A DNA stretch of 64,000 nucleotides. Origin: CAVXXD01 sp963765625 (lineage in GTDB: Bacteria > Actinomycetota > Geothermincolia > Geothermincolales > Geothermincolaceae). The number at the start of each line of letters is the position of its first letter. Position 1 is the first letter of the stretch. Below the pieces are notes generated by a model. It was given only the letters and a program-made list of their open reading frames with translations. It was not told the origin of the DNA and did not search any database. Of the stretch, positions 38,310 to 47,710 are shown piece by piece. Position numbers and translations under genes: made by a program. The DNA is taken from contig CAVXXD010000010.1 of the NCBI GenBank assembly GCA_963765625.1, positions 124,001-188,000 of the forward strand, in the 5' to 3' direction.

Positions 38310-39254
38310 TCAGATGTTAGCGCGCCAGTAATCGAGGACGTCCGCCAGGGTCTGCTCCATGGTGATGGCCGGCTCCCAGCCGGTGACGGCGCGCATGCGC
38401 GAGTTGTCGCCCATAAGCACCGGTAGATCGAGGGGGCGCATCTTCGCTGGGTCCTGTACCACCTCTATCGGGCGCCTGGACATGGACAGGAGCTGGTCGA
38501 GGATCTCCCGCACCGAGAGGGCGCGGCCCGAACAGACGTTGTAGACCTCTCCCGGCTCACCCCGTTCCAGCAGGCGCCAGTAGGCCGCCACCAGGTCGCG
38601 TACGTCGGAAAAGTCCCGCCGGGCCTCAAGATTGCCCACGCGCATCACCGGCTCGCCCCGCCCCGCCTCGATCAGGGCTATCTGCCGGGCGAAGTCGGAG
38701 ACGACGAAATCGGGAGACTGGCCGGGGCCGGTCTGGTTGAAGGCGCGGGTACGCACCGTCTCCATCCCGTGGGCCTGGAAATAGAGAACTGCCAGGTAAT
38801 CCTGGATGACCTTGGAAAAAGCGTAGGGCGTGGCGGGCCGGAGAGGGTGGTCCTCCCGCAGAGGGAGGTCCTCCTCACCCACTTTGCCATATTCCTCGGA
38901 GGAGCAGGCTACGTGCACCCGCGCTTCCCCGCCAGCTTCGCGCACCGCCTCCAGCAGGTTGCGCTGTCCCCGCAGGGCGATGTCGTAGGTGAGCTCCCAT
39001 TGCTCCCAGGCCAGCTTGACCGAGCTCTGGGCCGCCAGGTGAAAGACGTACTCCGGCCGGAAACCCAGCACCAGGCGGCGCAGGGCATCCTCGTCCCGCA
39101 CGTCGCAGACGCTGTAGTCTCCCTGCATCCAGGGCGCGCCGGGCTCGCCGGGGCGCAGCCCCAGGCCGAGCACTTCAGCCTTTACATCTTGTAATAAATA
39201 TTGAACGAGATGGCAGCCAACGAAGCCGTCCGCCCCGGTGACCAGGATGCGCAC
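38310..39254 (-). CDS. GDP-4-keto-6-deoxymannose reductase-like SDR
   Basis: 314 residues from GTG 39254. MRILVTGADGFVGCHL, CSSEEYG, YAFSK and RTRAFNQTGPGQSPDFV place it in the Gmd/Rmd group of extended SDRs. With the guanylyltransferase-like and dehydratase-like genes directly downstream, the set could make GDP-D-rhamnose (guanylyltransferase, dehydratase, reductase). Which of the two SDRs is dehydratase and which is reductase cannot be decided by eye. Confidence 0.75.
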   Translation of the reverse strand: MRILVTGADGFVGCHLVQYLLQDVKAEVLGLGLRPGEPGAPWMQGDYSVCDVRDEDALRRLVLGFRPEYVFHLAAQSSVKLAWEQWELTYDIALRGQRNLLEAVREAGGEARVHVACSSEEYGKVGEEDLPLREDHPLRPATPYAFSKVIQDYLAVLYFQAHGMETVRTRAFNQTGPGQSPDFVVSDFARQIALIEAGRGEPVMRVGNLEARRDFSDVRDLVAAYWRLLERGEPGEVYNVCSGRALSVREILDQLLSMSRRPIEVVQDPAKMRPLDLPVLMGDNSRMRAVTGWEPAITMEQTLADVLDYWRANI

Positions 39255-39256
39255 TG

Positions 39257-40120
39257 TCAGCGATTTCCTTTCTTGGACATAAGGTCCGCCAGCAGCCCGA
39301 TTGCCAACACCTGCAATGCGGATAGAAACACAACCACCGTAGAGGTGGTGATATGCCAGTCATAACGGATGATGTCGCTGATAATCTTCCCCGAGCCCGT
39401 CAGCAGGAGCAGGACAGCCAGGGGGAGGAAGAGGCGCAGGGGGTTGAACCAGGTCACGGTGCGGAAGATGAGCATGATGTAGTTGGCGGTGTCCTTGATG
39501 GGGTGGAAAGTGGACTTGCCCTTGCGCGGGAAGTAGTCGATGGGGACGTACTTTACCGGGTGGCTGTTGGCCAGCATTGAGAGGGTGATGGTGCTCACCC
39601 AGGAATGTCCGGGCGGCAGCATCGACTCGAATTTGAAGAAAACTTCCTTGCGGATGGCCCGCAGCCCCGAGTTGAGGTCGGGGATTTTGTTGCCGGTCAT
39701 GAATTCAGCCAGTTTGCGAACGAACAGCTTGGCGGGGACCCTCAGGATCTTCATGGTCCCTGCTTCCTTGGTGCGCGCCCCCACCGCCATGTCATAGTCG
39801 TCCATGTACTCAAGCAGCCTGGGGATGTCCTCCACCGGGTAGGTGCCGTCGCCGTCCGTCACCACCACGATCTCCCCTTCGGCATGGTGGATGCCGGTGG
39901 TGCGGGCCGTGCCGCCCCCCAGGCTGTAGGGGTGGTTGACCAGTTTAACCCCTTTCTCCGCGTAACCCTCGACTATCTCGCGGGTGCGGTCCTTGGAACC
40001 GTCGTTGACCACGATGAGTTCCCACTGGTAGTCAGTCGCCTTCATGGTCTCGATTATCTGGTCCATGACCTCGGCGATGGCTTCTTCTTCGTTGTAGGCA
40101 GGTATGATGATACTGATCAT
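39257..40120 (-). CDS. DPM1/GtrB-like polyprenyl-phosphate glycosyltransferase
   Basis: 287 residues from ATG 40120 (AGGAG 9 nt upstream; longer frame rejected). A GT2 domain (SIIIPAYNEEEAIAEVM, VVNDGSKDRT, VVTDGDGTYP as DxD, DLNSGLRAIRK) is followed by two C-terminal membrane segments, the layout of dolichyl/undecaprenyl-phosphate sugar synthases. It would charge a lipid carrier with mannose- or glucose-type sugar for the GT-C enzymes nearby. Two bases separate it from the downstream SDR gene. Confidence 0.86.
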   Translation of the reverse strand: MISIIIPAYNEEEAIAEVMDQIIETMKATDYQWELIVVNDGSKDRTREIVEGYAEKGVKLVNHPYSLGGGTARTTGIHHAEGEIVVVTDGDGTYPVEDIPRLLEYMDDYDMAVGARTKEAGTMKILRVPAKLFVRKLAEFMTGNKIPDLNSGLRAIRKEVFFKFESMLPPGHSWVSTITLSMLANSHPVKYVPIDYFPRKGKSTFHPIKDTANYIMLIFRTVTWFNPLRLFLPLAVLLLLTGSGKIISDIIRYDWHITTSTVVVFLSALQVLAIGLLADLMSKKGNR

Positions 40121-40190
40121 TAATGCTTTCTCCTGTCCCGGTTCTAGCTCCACGAAAATTCGTAAGTATTTTAACACAACAGCCCCGGAC

Positions 40191-40219
40191 TTACGCCGAA
40201 CAAGGCCAGTAACTATAAT
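40191..40219 (+). promoter_or_regulatory. Promoter of the GT2 gene at 40227 (leaderless)
   Basis: TTACGC (40191-40196), 17-bp spacer, perfect TATAAT (40214-40219), then 7 nt to the ATG, the same spacing as at 28463. No ribosome site is present. Confidence 0.7.
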
Positions 40220-40226
40220 ATCTTGC

Positions 40227-41132
40227 ATGAAAGCCAGTATCATCGTGCTGTCCTATAACAATTATCAGGACACGGCGGAATGCCTGCGCTCCCTGGCGGA
40301 GCTGGACTACCCGGATTACGCCGTGACCGTAGTGGACAACCGCTCCTCCGACGGTTCGGCGGACCGCCTGAGCGAGGAATTCCCGCATGCCTTCTTCATC
40401 CGCAACGACGCCAACATGGGCTTCGCGGAGGGGAACAACCGGGGCATCAGGCATGCGCTGGAGGAGGGGGCCGACCTTATCTGGCTGCTCAACAACGACA
40501 CCGTAGTGGAGCCGGCTACCCTGCGTAGCTTGGTCGAGGCGGCGGAAGCGGACCCACGGGCGGGCATCCTGGGCTCGATGATCTACCACTACGATAAACC
40601 CGGATGCGTCGACTTCGCCGGTGGTCGGGTCGCCCGCCACTTGGGCAAGGGCATCCATCTCACCAGTGACACGGAAGGGACGGCGCCTTTCGAGACGGGC
40701 TTCGCCACCGGGGCCAGCCTGATGGCCAAGGCCGGAGCGGTGCGAGAGGTGGGGATGCTGGACGGCCGTTTCTTCCTCTACCTGGAGGACCTGGACTGGT
40801 GCCTCCGAGTGAAGAAAGCCGGCTGGAACGTAGTCATGGTCCCGTCCTCGCGCGTTTGGCACAAGATCAACGAGACCACCGGGCGGGATCGGCCCCGCAT
40901 CATCTATTACGTCTGCCGCAATTCCCTGCTATGCTGCCGGAAGAACTTTCCGGCCTGGCTCCCGGTGGTGATGGTAACGGCGTTCCAGCGTTATGTACTA
41001 AACTATCTCGGGCGCTTCCTCCTCTCCGGCCTGGACCGTTCCGAGCTGAGGTACGCGCATATGGGGTTGAAGGGCATGGCCGATTTCCTACGCGGCTACG
41101 GCGGTGCATATGAGGTTGATGGAGGTGCATAG
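40227..41132 (+). CDS. Family 2 glycosyltransferase (rhamnosyltransferase-like)
   Basis: 301 residues. MKASIIVLSYNNYQDTAE, TVVDNRSSDGSADRL, WLLNNDTVVEP and FFLYLEDLDWCLRVKKAGWNV mark the GT2 fold; YYVCRNSLLCCRKNFPAW matches the C-terminal patch of the paralogue at 28476. It heads the plus-strand operon that runs to 53 kb, with the next start directly abutting its stop. Likely transfers a (deoxy)hexose to a lipid-linked acceptor. Confidence 0.86.
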   Translation: MKASIIVLSYNNYQDTAECLRSLAELDYPDYAVTVVDNRSSDGSADRLSEEFPHAFFIRNDANMGFAEGNNRGIRHALEEGADLIWLLNNDTVVEPATLRSLVEAAEADPRAGILGSMIYHYDKPGCVDFAGGRVARHLGKGIHLTSDTEGTAPFETGFATGASLMAKAGAVREVGMLDGRFFLYLEDLDWCLRVKKAGWNVVMVPSSRVWHKINETTGRDRPRIIYYVCRNSLLCCRKNFPAWLPVVMVTAFQRYVLNYLGRFLLSGLDRSELRYAHMGLKGMADFLRGYGGAYEVDGGA

Positions 41133-42084
41133 ATGGCGATCGATCTGAAGGGTAAGAGGATAATGGTCACGGGCGGGGCGGGGTTCCTGGGCAAGAACGT
41201 CGTGAGAAATCTCGAGGAGCGGGGCTGCCGGGACGTGTCCGTCCCCCTGGTCGAGGATTACGACCTGGTGACCATAGAGGGCGTTGAGCGAGCCTATCAC
41301 GAACTCGACCCGGAGATCGTCATCCACCTGGCCGCCGTGGTGGGCGGCATCGGGGCCAACCGCGCCAACCCCGGCCTCTTCTTCTACAACAACCTGATGA
41401 TGGGCGTGCAGATGATCGAGGCTGGGCGTGTCCGGGGTATCGAGAAGTTCGTCGCGCTGGGGACGATCTGCTGCTATCCCAAGTTCACCCCGGTGCCCTT
41501 CCGGGAAGAAGACCTCTGGAACGGCTATCCCGAGGAGACCAATGCCCCCTACGGCCTGGCCAAGAAGATGCTGCTGGTGCAGTCGCAGGCCTACCGCCAG
41601 CAGTACGGTTTCAACTCGATCTTCCTGCATGCCGGTCAATCTCTACGGCCCCGGCGACAATTTCAACCCCGAGACCTCCCACGTCATACCGGCCCTCATC
41701 AAGCGGTGCATCGACGCCAGGGAGGAAGGCCGGGACGAACTGGTGGTGTGGGGGACCGGAACGGCCTCGAGGGAGTTCTTCTACGTGGAAGACTGCGCCG
41801 AGGCTATCGTGCTGGCGACCGAGAGCTACGACGGGAGCGAGCCGGTCAACATCGGGGCAGGCTTCGAGATACCATCAGGGATCTGGCCGAGTTGATCGCC
41901 AGGCTCATCGGCTTCGAAGGGAAGCTGGTCTGGGACACTTCCAAGCCAGACGGCCAGCCCCGCCGGATGCTGGACGTCTCCCGGGCCGAGCAGGAGTTCG
42001 GCTTCAAGGCGAAGACCGGTTTTGAAGAAGGCCTCGCCAGGACGGTGGAGTGGTACGGGGCGACGCAGGGGGCTTTCATGCTGA
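41133..42084 (+). CDS. GDP-fucose synthase-like SDR epimerase/reductase (three frameshifts)
   Basis: GKRIMVTGGAGFLGKNVV, HLAAVVGGIGANRANP, GTICCYPKFTPVPFREEDLWNG and YGLAKKMLLVQ match GDP-4-keto-6-deoxymannose 3,5-epimerase-reductase (Fcl/WcaG). The frame breaks at about 41630 (extra C, then PVNLYGPGDNFNPE), 41868 (missing A, then TIRDLAELIA) and probably 41060-42065 region end at about 42060 (extra G), which would end the protein EWYGRRRGLSC at TGA 42082-42084. Without that last change it would run on into the next gene. The family converts the Gmd product to GDP-L-fucose-type sugars. Confidence 0.78.
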
Positions 42085-42956
42085 CCATCTTCGCCATCCC
42101 CAAGCCCTTCGAAGGGCCACATCGCCACCATCCAGAAGAACGCCATGCGCAGCTGGACACGCCTGGAACCGCAGCCGGAGGTCATTCTCTTCGGCAACGA
42201 GGCGGGGACCGCCGAGGAAGCGCGAGAGCTGTCCTTCCGCCACGTCGGGGAAGTCGAAGTCAACGAGTTCGGCACTCCCCTGATGGACGACATCTACCGC
42301 AAAGCGCATGCCATGTCGAGAGACGGGCTCTTCTGCTTCATCAACTCCGACATCGTGCTGATGCAGGACTTCATGGACGCGGTGGAAAGAGTCAGGCCGG
42401 CAGGGCGGTTCCTGATGGTGGGCCGGCGCTGGGACTTGGACCTCGACTCTGACATCGATTTCGACGACCCGGGCTGGCAGAGAGGCCTCCGGCGTACGGT
42501 GGAGGCAGGGGGCCTTCTACGGGACGTACGGTCCATCGATTACTTCGTTTTTCCCCGCGGCGTCTTCGAGAAAATACCGCCTTTCGCCGTCGGCAGGTGC
42601 GTCTCCGACAACTGGTCCATCTACCATGCCAGAGCCATGAAGATACCGAGTGATTGACGCCACCCCCGTGGTGATGGCGATCCACCTCAACCACGACTAC
42701 TCCCACCACCCTGACGGCTTTCAGGGGACCAGAACCGGCATAGAATCGGAGCGCAACCGGGAGCTTGGCGGGAGGGCAGAAGCATGTCTTCAACCTGATG
42801 GATGCCGACCGGCGGCTGACGCCCGGGGGAATACGGCGCCGCGAACTGACCTGGGACTCGTTCAAGAAGGAATTCATCCGGGCCGAAGCGCTACATCCTC
42901 GCCTGGCGCCGTTTATCCGTTTCGTCCGTCGTATGCGGCACCCTTTGTCACGATGA
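42078..42956 (+). CDS. GT-A-like glycosyltransferase, family not recognised (three frameshifts)
   Basis: ATG 42078. MLTIFAIPKPFEG, then after an extra C near 42112 HIATIQKNAMRSWTRLEP and VILFGNEAGTAEEAREL, FINSDIVLMQDFM (DxD-like SD) and FLMVGRRWDLDLD. Extra bases near 42647 and 42768 split off the C-terminus, which reads VIDATPVVMAIHLNHDY and GGQKHVFNLMDADRR, ending VRRMRHPLSR. The pattern resembles nucleotide-diphospho-sugar transferases of unassigned type found in polysaccharide loci. Overlaps the SDR end by 7 nt. Confidence 0.62.
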
Positions 42957-42992
42957 TATGATTTTATTGGTCTGGTTGATGACAGGAGGCAT

Positions 42993-44164
42993 ATGAGAGA
43001 GGAATTCCTGGTGTTCGGCAGCCCGCGCATCGAGCGGGAAGAGATGGATGAAGTGCTGGACTCCATGCGCTCGGGCTGGGTGGGCACCGGCCCCAAGGTG
43101 GCCCGCTTAGAAGAGATGTTCAAGGAGTACAAGGGCTGCGCGAATGCCGTGGCCGTAAGCTCGTGCACCGCGGCGCTCCACCTGTCCATGCTGGCCATCG
43201 GCATTGCCCCCGGGGACGAGGTCATCGTCCCTGCCATGACCTTCGCCGCCACCGCCAATGCCGTCATCCACGCCGGTGGCCGGCCGGTTCTGGCCGACTG
43301 CGGGCGCGAGAACATGAACATCGACCCGGCCGACGTGGAGCGGAGGATAACCCCGCGCACCCGGGCCATCATCCCCGTCCATTTCGCCGGGCGCCCCTGC
43401 GACATGGATGCCATCCTGGCCATCGCCTCGAGATCACGGCCTCAAGGTGATCGAGGACGCCGCCCATGCCGTGGAGACGGAATACCACGGGCGCAAGGCC
43501 GGCACCCTGGGCGACCTGGGCTGCCTGAGCTTCTACGTCACCAAGAACGTCATCACCGGCGAAGGCGGCATGGTGCTTGACCGGGAACCGCGAATACGCC
43601 GACATGATCAAGGTGCTGGCCCTGCACGGCATGACCAAGGACGCCTGGAGGCGTTTCGGGGACTCCGGGTACAAGCACTACGAGGTGGTCTACGCCGGCT
43701 TCAAGTACAACATGACCGATATGCAGGCCGCCCTGGGCATCCACCAGTTGCCGCGGGTGGATACGTGGTGGGAGAGGCGGCGCGAGATATGGGAGCGATA
43801 CGACACGGCCTTCGCCGACCTGCCCGTCTTCACCCCCGCCCCGCCGGAACCGGACACCCGCCACGCCTGCCACTTGTACACCCTGATGCTGGACCTGGAG
43901 TCGCTGAACATAACCCGGGACCGCTTCCTCGAGGAGATGACCGCGCGCAACATCGGAGTAGGGGTGCATTACGTCGCCCTCCATCTGCAACCCTATTACA
44001 TGGAGACCTTCGGCTACGGGCGCGGTGATTTCCCCGCCGCGGAATGGATCTCCGACCGCACCGTCAGTCTGCCCCTCTCGGCCCGGCTCACCGACGCCGA
44101 CGTGGAGGACGTCATCTCCGCGGTGCGGGATATCCTGGAACATGAAAGAAGGGCGGCGCGATGA
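42993..44164 (+). CDS. DegT/DnrJ/EryC1 family PLP aminotransferase (two frameshifts)
   Basis: Sugar aminotransferase of the ArnB/PglE type, about 389 residues. FGSPRIEREEMDEVLDSM, SSCTAALHLSMLAIG, DEVIVPAMTFAATANAV and the PLP-lysine region FYVTKNVITGEGGM are clear. Extra T bases near 43432 and 43580 break the frame; dropping them joins VHFAGRPCDMDAILAIA to RDHGLKVIEDAAHA and then GNREYADMIKVLALHG. It would aminate a 4-keto or 3-keto NDP-sugar. It overlaps the following acyltransferase by ATGA, which fits a sugar amination then acylation step. Confidence 0.85.
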
Positions 44165-45040
44165 AGAACCCCATCAAGCGGCTGGCGGAGAGGTGCGTCA
44201 ACTATACGAAGAACCCGGTCCTGGAAGTCGAAGGCGAACTGAGGCTGGGTAAAGGTGTGAAGCTCGGGCAGGACTGCCACATCACCGCGCGCAACCTCTA
44301 CATCGGCGACTTTGCCGCCATCGAGGCGGGAGTAGTCATCGAGGCAACGGACCTTTATCATCGGGGACTTTACCCGGATCAAGCGGGGATGTTTCATATC
44401 AGGCAGCGGCTGGTGCTTCCTGGGGTCGAACTGCTGGATCGGCAACTACTCCGTCATCGACTCCATCGGTACCCTCTACCTCGGGAACAACGTCGGGCTG
44501 CGGAGTACAGAGCCAGCTCACCAGCCATGTGGCCTTCGGGGACACCCTCAAGGGATGCACGCTACCATTCCGCGATGCCCCTGGAGGTGATGGACGACGC
44601 CTGGTTCGTCGGCCATTGCATCGTCGCCCCCGTCAAGGCGGGCGAGATGAGCGTGGCCCTGCCGGGATCGGTGATCACGCGGGACATGGAAGCCAACCGC
44701 GTCTATGCCGGGATCCCGGCAACGGACATGACCGACAAGCTGGGGCCTCCCTTCAAGGAAACGACGCCGGAAGAGAGAGCCGAAAAAATGCGGGCCTATC
44801 TGGAGGAGTTCTATGCGACAAACCCGGAACACCGGGGCAAGGTCGAACTGGGGGATCCCGGGCGGGGGAATGGATATCCGCTTCGACCCCGGGAGCATGC
44901 TTCTATTCCAAGACCCTTCTCCCCCCGAGGCGGCGTTCATGCGTTATCTGCTCCCCTGGCGAGCCAAGTTCCTGCCGCTCCCCGAAAAGGACTGGGTTCG
45001 CCGTGAGTTCGAAAAGAGACACGGGGGTCAAGCGGATTGA
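44161..45040 (+). CDS. Hexapeptide-repeat acyltransferase (four frameshifts)
   Basis: Left-handed beta-helix protein. Starts MKNPIKRLAERCVNYT; hexapeptide rungs VKLGQDCHITARNLYIGD, then after an extra base near 44355 FIIGDFTRIKRGCF and WIGNYSVIDSIGTLYLGNN, and after two more (near 44512 and 44570) MDDAWFVGHCIVAP and ALPGSVITRD with VYAGIPATD. A fourth extra base near 44865 separates the tail MDIRFDPGSMLLFQDPS. Probably acetylates the amino sugar made by the upstream aminotransferase; the acyl donor is not visible from sequence. Confidence 0.68.
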
Positions 45041-45899
45041 TGGCAGCGGCGCGGGATATGAACGTGCGGGCAAGGGACCTGCTGAGGCAGAACCTGGCCT
45101 CGGAGATGAAGGAGATGTACGGCGTAGAAGACCAGCGCTACATCGAGGAGTTGTGCGACGCCTGGATGGACGACGAGCAACAACTCCGCCCCGCGTTTCC
45201 ACGACCTCGAGAGATTCATGCCGGAGGCTGCGAGGGTCCTGGACATGGCCTCGGGTTGCGGCACCTGCGTATACTACGGTCTCTTGAGAGGTTTCGATAT
45301 GTACGGTATCGAGCCGTCATCCTGGAAGAACCGGTTCAACGCCACCAAGGCGATGGAATACGGTTACCCGGAAGACTGGCCCCGGCGTTTCATCGAAGCC
45401 GTGGGAGAAGACCTTCCTTTCCCCGACGATGACTTCGACGCCGTCACCAGTTACCAGACCCTGGAACACGTACGGGATGCCCGCAAGTGCCTGGAAGAGA
45501 TGGTCCGGGTCACCAGGCTGGGCGGGGTGGTCCACCTGCGGTGCCCCGACTACCGGGGGACTTACGAGGGCCATTATCGCCTTCCCTGGCTACCTCTGCT
45601 CCCGGGTCCGCTGGCCCGGGTTTACCTGCGGCTGACGGGCCGGCCCGCCGCCGGGCTCGAAACGCTCCGGTACATCACCGGCAAGAAGGTCATCGCTTGG
45701 TTGCAGGGTATCGAGTCTACTCGCGGCTGGAACCTGGAAGTGACCGACGTCGACGACTTATGACCGGTGCGCCCGGATGGAGAAGAAAGGAATCGTGCCT
45801 ACCGGGGCACGTCTGTTGCGCAAGAAGGCGACCGTCTACTTGAGGAGCCTCTTCAGGGCGGAGACCAGGGTCAACTTGCTGGTCAAGAGTATCCTCTAA
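45040..45899 (+). CDS. Class I SAM-dependent methyltransferase (two frameshifts)
   Basis: ATG 45040 overlaps the previous stop (TGATG). MAAARDMNVRARDLLRQ, then after an extra T near 45190 FHDLERFMPEAARVLDMASGCGTC (motif I, SAM binding), DLPFPDDDFDAVTSYQTLEHV and LEEMVRVTRLGGVVHLRCP. A second extra T near 45756 hides the C-terminus, which reads DDYDRCARMEKKGIVPTG and ends LLVKSIL. It likely methylates a sugar or lipid intermediate of the locus. Confidence 0.75.
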
Positions 45900-45914
45900 G
45901 ATGGGAGCGCCTGT

Positions 45915-47710
45915 ATGCCCGGACTGATCGGCTTCACCGCGTATCCATCCCACGCGAAAGAGGGTGAGGCTACACTCCGCGAGATGCAGGACCTGCTGAC
46001 CCACGAGAGCTTTCAGGTCAAAGAGGAACTGTTCGGGGACGATGCGATATGGGCGACCCGGACCCACAACGGCGTCAAGGCCGGCGAAAACAATCCGGCC
46101 TCAGCGGCGGGTGTACACGTCTGGCTGGACGGGGAGATCTACAACGACGGCCAGGCGGGCCGGGGAACCCGGACATCCCGTTCCGATGCGGAAAACCTGC
46201 TCAGGCTGTACTCCGAAGACCGTGATTTCGGCTTCCTCGAGAAACTGGATGGTGTTTTCTCGGCGGTGGTCTACGACTCCGGCCAGAAGCGGGTGCACCT
46301 GGTCACCGACCGCTACGGCCTTCGCCATCTCTACTTCACCCGGCATCGGGGCTACCTGGCCTGGGGCTCCGAGACAAAGGCTTTTCTGGCCCTTCCTTCT
46401 TTCCAACCGGTCATCGACCGGCAGGCGGTCCGGGAGTTCCTCGGCATCGGTTACCTGCTCGAGAACCGCAGCTACCTGGAGGGAGTGGAGCTGGTGCCTT
46501 CCGGCACCGTGCTAACCTGGGATATTCCCGGGAAGAACCTCGATTCCCGACGCTACTGGTGGTGGGACCATATCCAGCCCCTGGCCGGAAACCCCAGCCG
46601 GAGCCGGGTGGTGGAAGAAATCGAAGACCGTTTCGAAGAGGGGGTCAGGAGCCGCTGCGCGGGCGGAAAAAAACCTTTCGTGCTGCTGAGTGGAGGCATA
46701 GATTCGCGGGCGGTGCTCGCGGCAGTACCGGAACTACGAAGAACGGTTACATGCGGTAACCTTCGGCATCCCTTCCAGCCGCGACGCGGCCTACGCCCGC
46801 ATGGCCTGCGATGTCCGGGGTGCCGACCATCATCTCCTGGAGATAGACAGCCACAACTGGCTGACGCCACGTATCTCCGGGGTCTGGCGGACCGACGGCC
46901 AGATGAACCTCATGCACATGCACGGCGTGGAACACCTGGCAGCGATGAGGGAGGTCTCCCTTTACCTCATCAACGGCTTCGCCGGCGACCTCATCCTCGG
47001 CGGCAGCTACCTGAAGGACGAACGTTTCCTTGACACCATGAGCCAGGAACTCCTGGCCGAGAGGATGGAGTGCCCGCCTGGGCTCCTGACCAACTATGAC
47101 GGGTATCGCAGTCTGGGCAAGCTGGACTACTATTTCCTGCAGAACCGCGTTCGCCGGTTTACGGCCGAAGGCGATCTCTTGGTGCAGAACTTCATGGAGC
47201 CGAGCAAGGCATTCCATCCCAACCAGCTGGTCGAACTGGCCTATTCCCTCCCCGACAGCCTGAGGTACCGCAAACGGATCTACCAGAAGATGCTGCTCCG
47301 CTCCTACCCCGAATACTTCCGGGACATACCGATCCCCGTCAACGGTATTACCATGGGATGGCACCATCCCGGCCAGCGGTTGTCAAGGTATGCCAGATCG
47401 AGGGCCGGCAGGATACACCCATCCCTGGGCAGGAGCCGGGACCGGTCGAGTCTCGTCCGGCAATATACCGATTATGCGGACTGGATCAGGCGGGAGCCGG
47501 CCCGCTCCTTCTTTGCCGGACTGCTGACCTCACCCTCCACGAAGCTGGTTGAGTTTATTCCACGCGCCAGCCTGGCCGAGGCGTGGGAAAGCCACTTACG
47601 CGGCAACGACGTCTCCGACACTGCTCTGCCGCTACCTCACGTTGGAGCTATGGCTGCGCCAGCTCTACGAAGGCACTTATCGAAACGAGCCGGGGGGTGA
47701 ATTGGCGTGA
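45915..47710 (+). CDS. Asparagine-synthetase-like amidotransferase lacking the glutaminase Cys2 (two frameshifts)
   Basis: The N-terminal class II amidotransferase fold begins MPGLIGF where active enzymes have MCGI, so the glutaminase nucleophile is Pro. WLDGEIYN, VVYDSGQKRVHLVTDRYG and RHLYFTRH follow. The C-terminal synthetase keeps the ATP pyrophosphatase loop LLSGGIDSRAVLAA. Extra bases near 46735 and 47622 break the frame; the end reads CRYLTLELWLRQLYEGTY. By analogy with beta-lactam synthetase-type relatives it may use ammonia or an internal amine, forming an amide on a sugar or carrier. GTGA overlap with the flippase gene. Confidence 0.8.

Noticed and set aside
41133..42452. Fusion of the SDR and the following glycosyltransferase
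   Set aside because: The continuous frame depends on compensating indels; the SDR ends naturally at TGA 42082-42084 after removal of one G and the next protein starts with its own conserved N-terminus.
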